64,000 nt of DNA, taken from assembly GCA_021229015.1 (NCBI GenBank), contig CM037791.1:62001-126000 (forward strand), read 5' to 3'. A program made the position numbers and the translations under genes. Origin of the DNA: Solen grandis (taxonomy: Eukaryota; Mollusca; Bivalvia; Adapedonta; Solenidae). Below the pieces are notes generated by a model that saw nothing but the letters and a program-made list of their open reading frames with translations, made no database searches and was not told the DNA's origin. Below, one piece after another: positions 61,961 to 64,000 of this stretch (position 1 is its first letter; the number at the start of each line of letters is the position of its first letter).

Positions 61961-64000
61961 AAACAATATTGGGCGAGAAGACTTGATTTGAATATTGTTT
62001 CCACTATAGAGCATTCCACTTCTGTGACAATGCGGGAAGTAATAGGTCACGTGGTCCTCCACTGCAAATATTTTAAACCATATTTAAATACATGGCGCTG
62101 ATGTACCGTGTAAAAATAATACGTGATACGTGACATGACTGCTCTGACATCATCAACGAGTCCTTACGAAACTTGTAGGAAGGATTCCTGCGGAGTCATT
62201 ACAGGGAAGTAATCCATGCATTGCCGTCTTAATTATCTCCTCTTTTCTGAGCATCATTCCTTTTTATATGTTTATCATTTTTTGAGTAGGTTAAATTGTT
62301 GTATATGACATTTCACAATAACTTGATATTTTTTGTGTGTAAGTTGTCTAAAGTAGTGTGACATAATTAATAAATTTAAAACTTATACTTTGTGAAGCAG
62401 CAATGTAAAGATAAACAACAAACATGTGACGTCAAGTGACGTGAAACCACGACAAGTGTCGTTCCAGGAAAACATACCTCATACCTAAAAAAATGATTTG
62501 ACGGAAACGAAAATCAGTTTTAGTAACAGTGACCTTAACCCTATCATACTGAAAATCCCAATTTTCTTCTTCCCATAAGGTATCTACCTACATGTACCAA
62601 ATATGAAAACTGTATCTCTATTCTAAAAAGAGATACTCGACGGAAACGAATGTTTGACGCCCGTCAGTCCGCCCAATGACGTTCCCCATTCTAATAACCA
62701 GGATGTACGGTACGGGCTGGTGCAGTATACAAAAAATGATCTGCAATATATTGTCTCAGTTGTCTTTTATGTGTGCTGTTTGTTTGTATTGCGTTAACAT
62801 TATATCAATTATGTGTTTAGGTAAATACCATTGTAATATGTCAGTTTTACATATAAAATTCTAACTTATAAATTACACGTGGTGTGTGTGTCTTTAGAAT
62901 TTTGGTCACGTGATAGAGAAACTTTTTTTTTCATAAAATCTTATTACAATTATGTACACTTTAAGGACATGTAAAACAAATGCATACAATACAAAAGTTA
63001 AAAAAAAAACATTTGCATCGGTGTCAAAGCTTTGTTAAAAATAACAGCTAAAACTGTAAATGTAATCGGGTAAAAAGATAGCAGATATGCATTCGAAAAA
63101 GGGAAGAGATAAAAGGGTTAGTAGTTAAAAGTGTGTATATAAGTTGCGCCATGTTTTAATTCCTAGAATTAGGGTGTAATCAGCTAGAATGTACACACGT
63201 ATTTGATTGGTAATTATGGTCTCCACAAGCGAAACACGAAATGAGGCCATTTGTCTGAGGTATTATTATATACGTATAAAAAAATCGTCATGCTATTTTT
63301 TTTAAAATAAAACAAGAAATATCTTTAAAAAAGATACTTGGCCGTGGTAACCAGCTTGATGATTAATGTGTGAATGGTTTAACATGTAATAGATTTTGTT
63401 GTTGGTTTAATAGTAGTGTAATTCCTGTGTCAGTGCAGCTCTTTGAAATACCACGGATCCAAATAATTTGTCAATCTTGGTAGACACTTATAGCTTTAAA
63501 ACATCTGCGCATTAGACTTCGTTTCGCGGGAGACAAAACGAAACCGGACGTTACGTTTTTGTTGAATATAGGATCTGTCCGGTTCGAACAATCAATTCCG
63601 AAATCTATGTGTTTCCTATTTTTTAACGTTCTATCTTTTCAGTTTACCTTAAAAATGTGCAGTGTCTTATTATTCGGGACAAATCGTTCGCAGGGGAAGA
63701 AAACTTAAACTTTTAAAACAAAGAGAGATCTAAAGAACCCGTTTCCGCAACTCCTTTCTTTTCTTTTGACTATTTTTACAATGACCAATGGGAATTTAGC
63801 AAAGTATATAATAACCAGTGAAAAGTCTAATTTGATTCCGCTTCATTACTGTGTGTTTCACAGGTAGTCAGGGTGAAAATAAACGGCCTAAAGGCCGAAA
63901 AACAGTAATCAAGTAAACAAAATTGTTCCTACGTACATGTAACGATACTAGAGCGAACCTGTCTCGTTGACAACGAATGGGCTACCGATGCTTCTACCAG
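61961..64000. other. Non-coding stretch, no gene seen
   Basis: No open frame with coding character (the 62-codon frame at 62,676-62,864 has no domain). Isolated phrases such as CGACGGAAACGAA occur twice (62,501 and 62,640). No tRNA-like boxes or tandem structure noted. Confidence 0.45.

Overview
The window is AT-rich, intron-poor animal DNA with no bacterial-style gene layout. It is dominated by tRNA-derived SINEs, microsatellites, minisatellites, decayed retroelements, and dispersed elements that begin AAACAAGAG and carry tandem cores. Together with a B-box/beta-propeller (TRIM-like) gene, this fits a bivalve mollusc scaffold; that assignment is inference and I cannot name a species.

Two runs of exactly 100 N (38,101-38,200 and 57,879-57,978) split the window into three contigs. 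The middle contig (38,201-57,878) is, end to end, a reverse-complement copy of 13,051-34,350 of the first contig. Both of its ends coincide with the gaps, so an unpurged alternative haplotype scaffolded in inverted orientation is the most economical reading; a real 20-kb inverted duplication is the alternative. Within the left copy, 20,335-32,620 has a very poor consensus (inflated homopolymers, merged G/C runs). The middle contig is the readable version of that stretch. Nearly every feature there appears twice and should be counted once.

Layout. 1-13,050: non-coding DNA with SINE copies, AT/GT microsatellites and a 32-bp minisatellite rich in GAGCATGATGCTC-like palindromes. 13,051-20,335 (mirrored at 50,610-57,878): a SINE, a Ty3-type LTR with a primer-binding site, a broken gag-protease, another SINE, a SINE-like dimer and a fragment of a tandem-core element. 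20,335-32,620 (mirrored, clean, at 39,950-50,610): a decayed non-LTR retrotransposon interrupted by a tandem-core element, a 57-bp minisatellite interrupted by a 1.1-kb element with CAGGGCTC ends, and a second tandem-core element. 32,620-34,350 (mirrored at 38,201-39,950): a third element of this kind and the 5' end of the TRIM-like gene. 34,350-38,100: the rest of that gene, AT-rich DNA and a tandem array. 57,979-64,000: an ~830-bp tandem array with a tandem-core element inserted into it, then unremarkable DNA.

The only host gene I can support is the TRIM-like gene at 34,164-35,790, which is frame-broken as assembled. The main biological observation is a set of elements sharing an AAACAAGAG-plus-hairpin start but carrying unrelated tandem cores. 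One copy can be compared with its own unoccupied target in the neighbouring array units.
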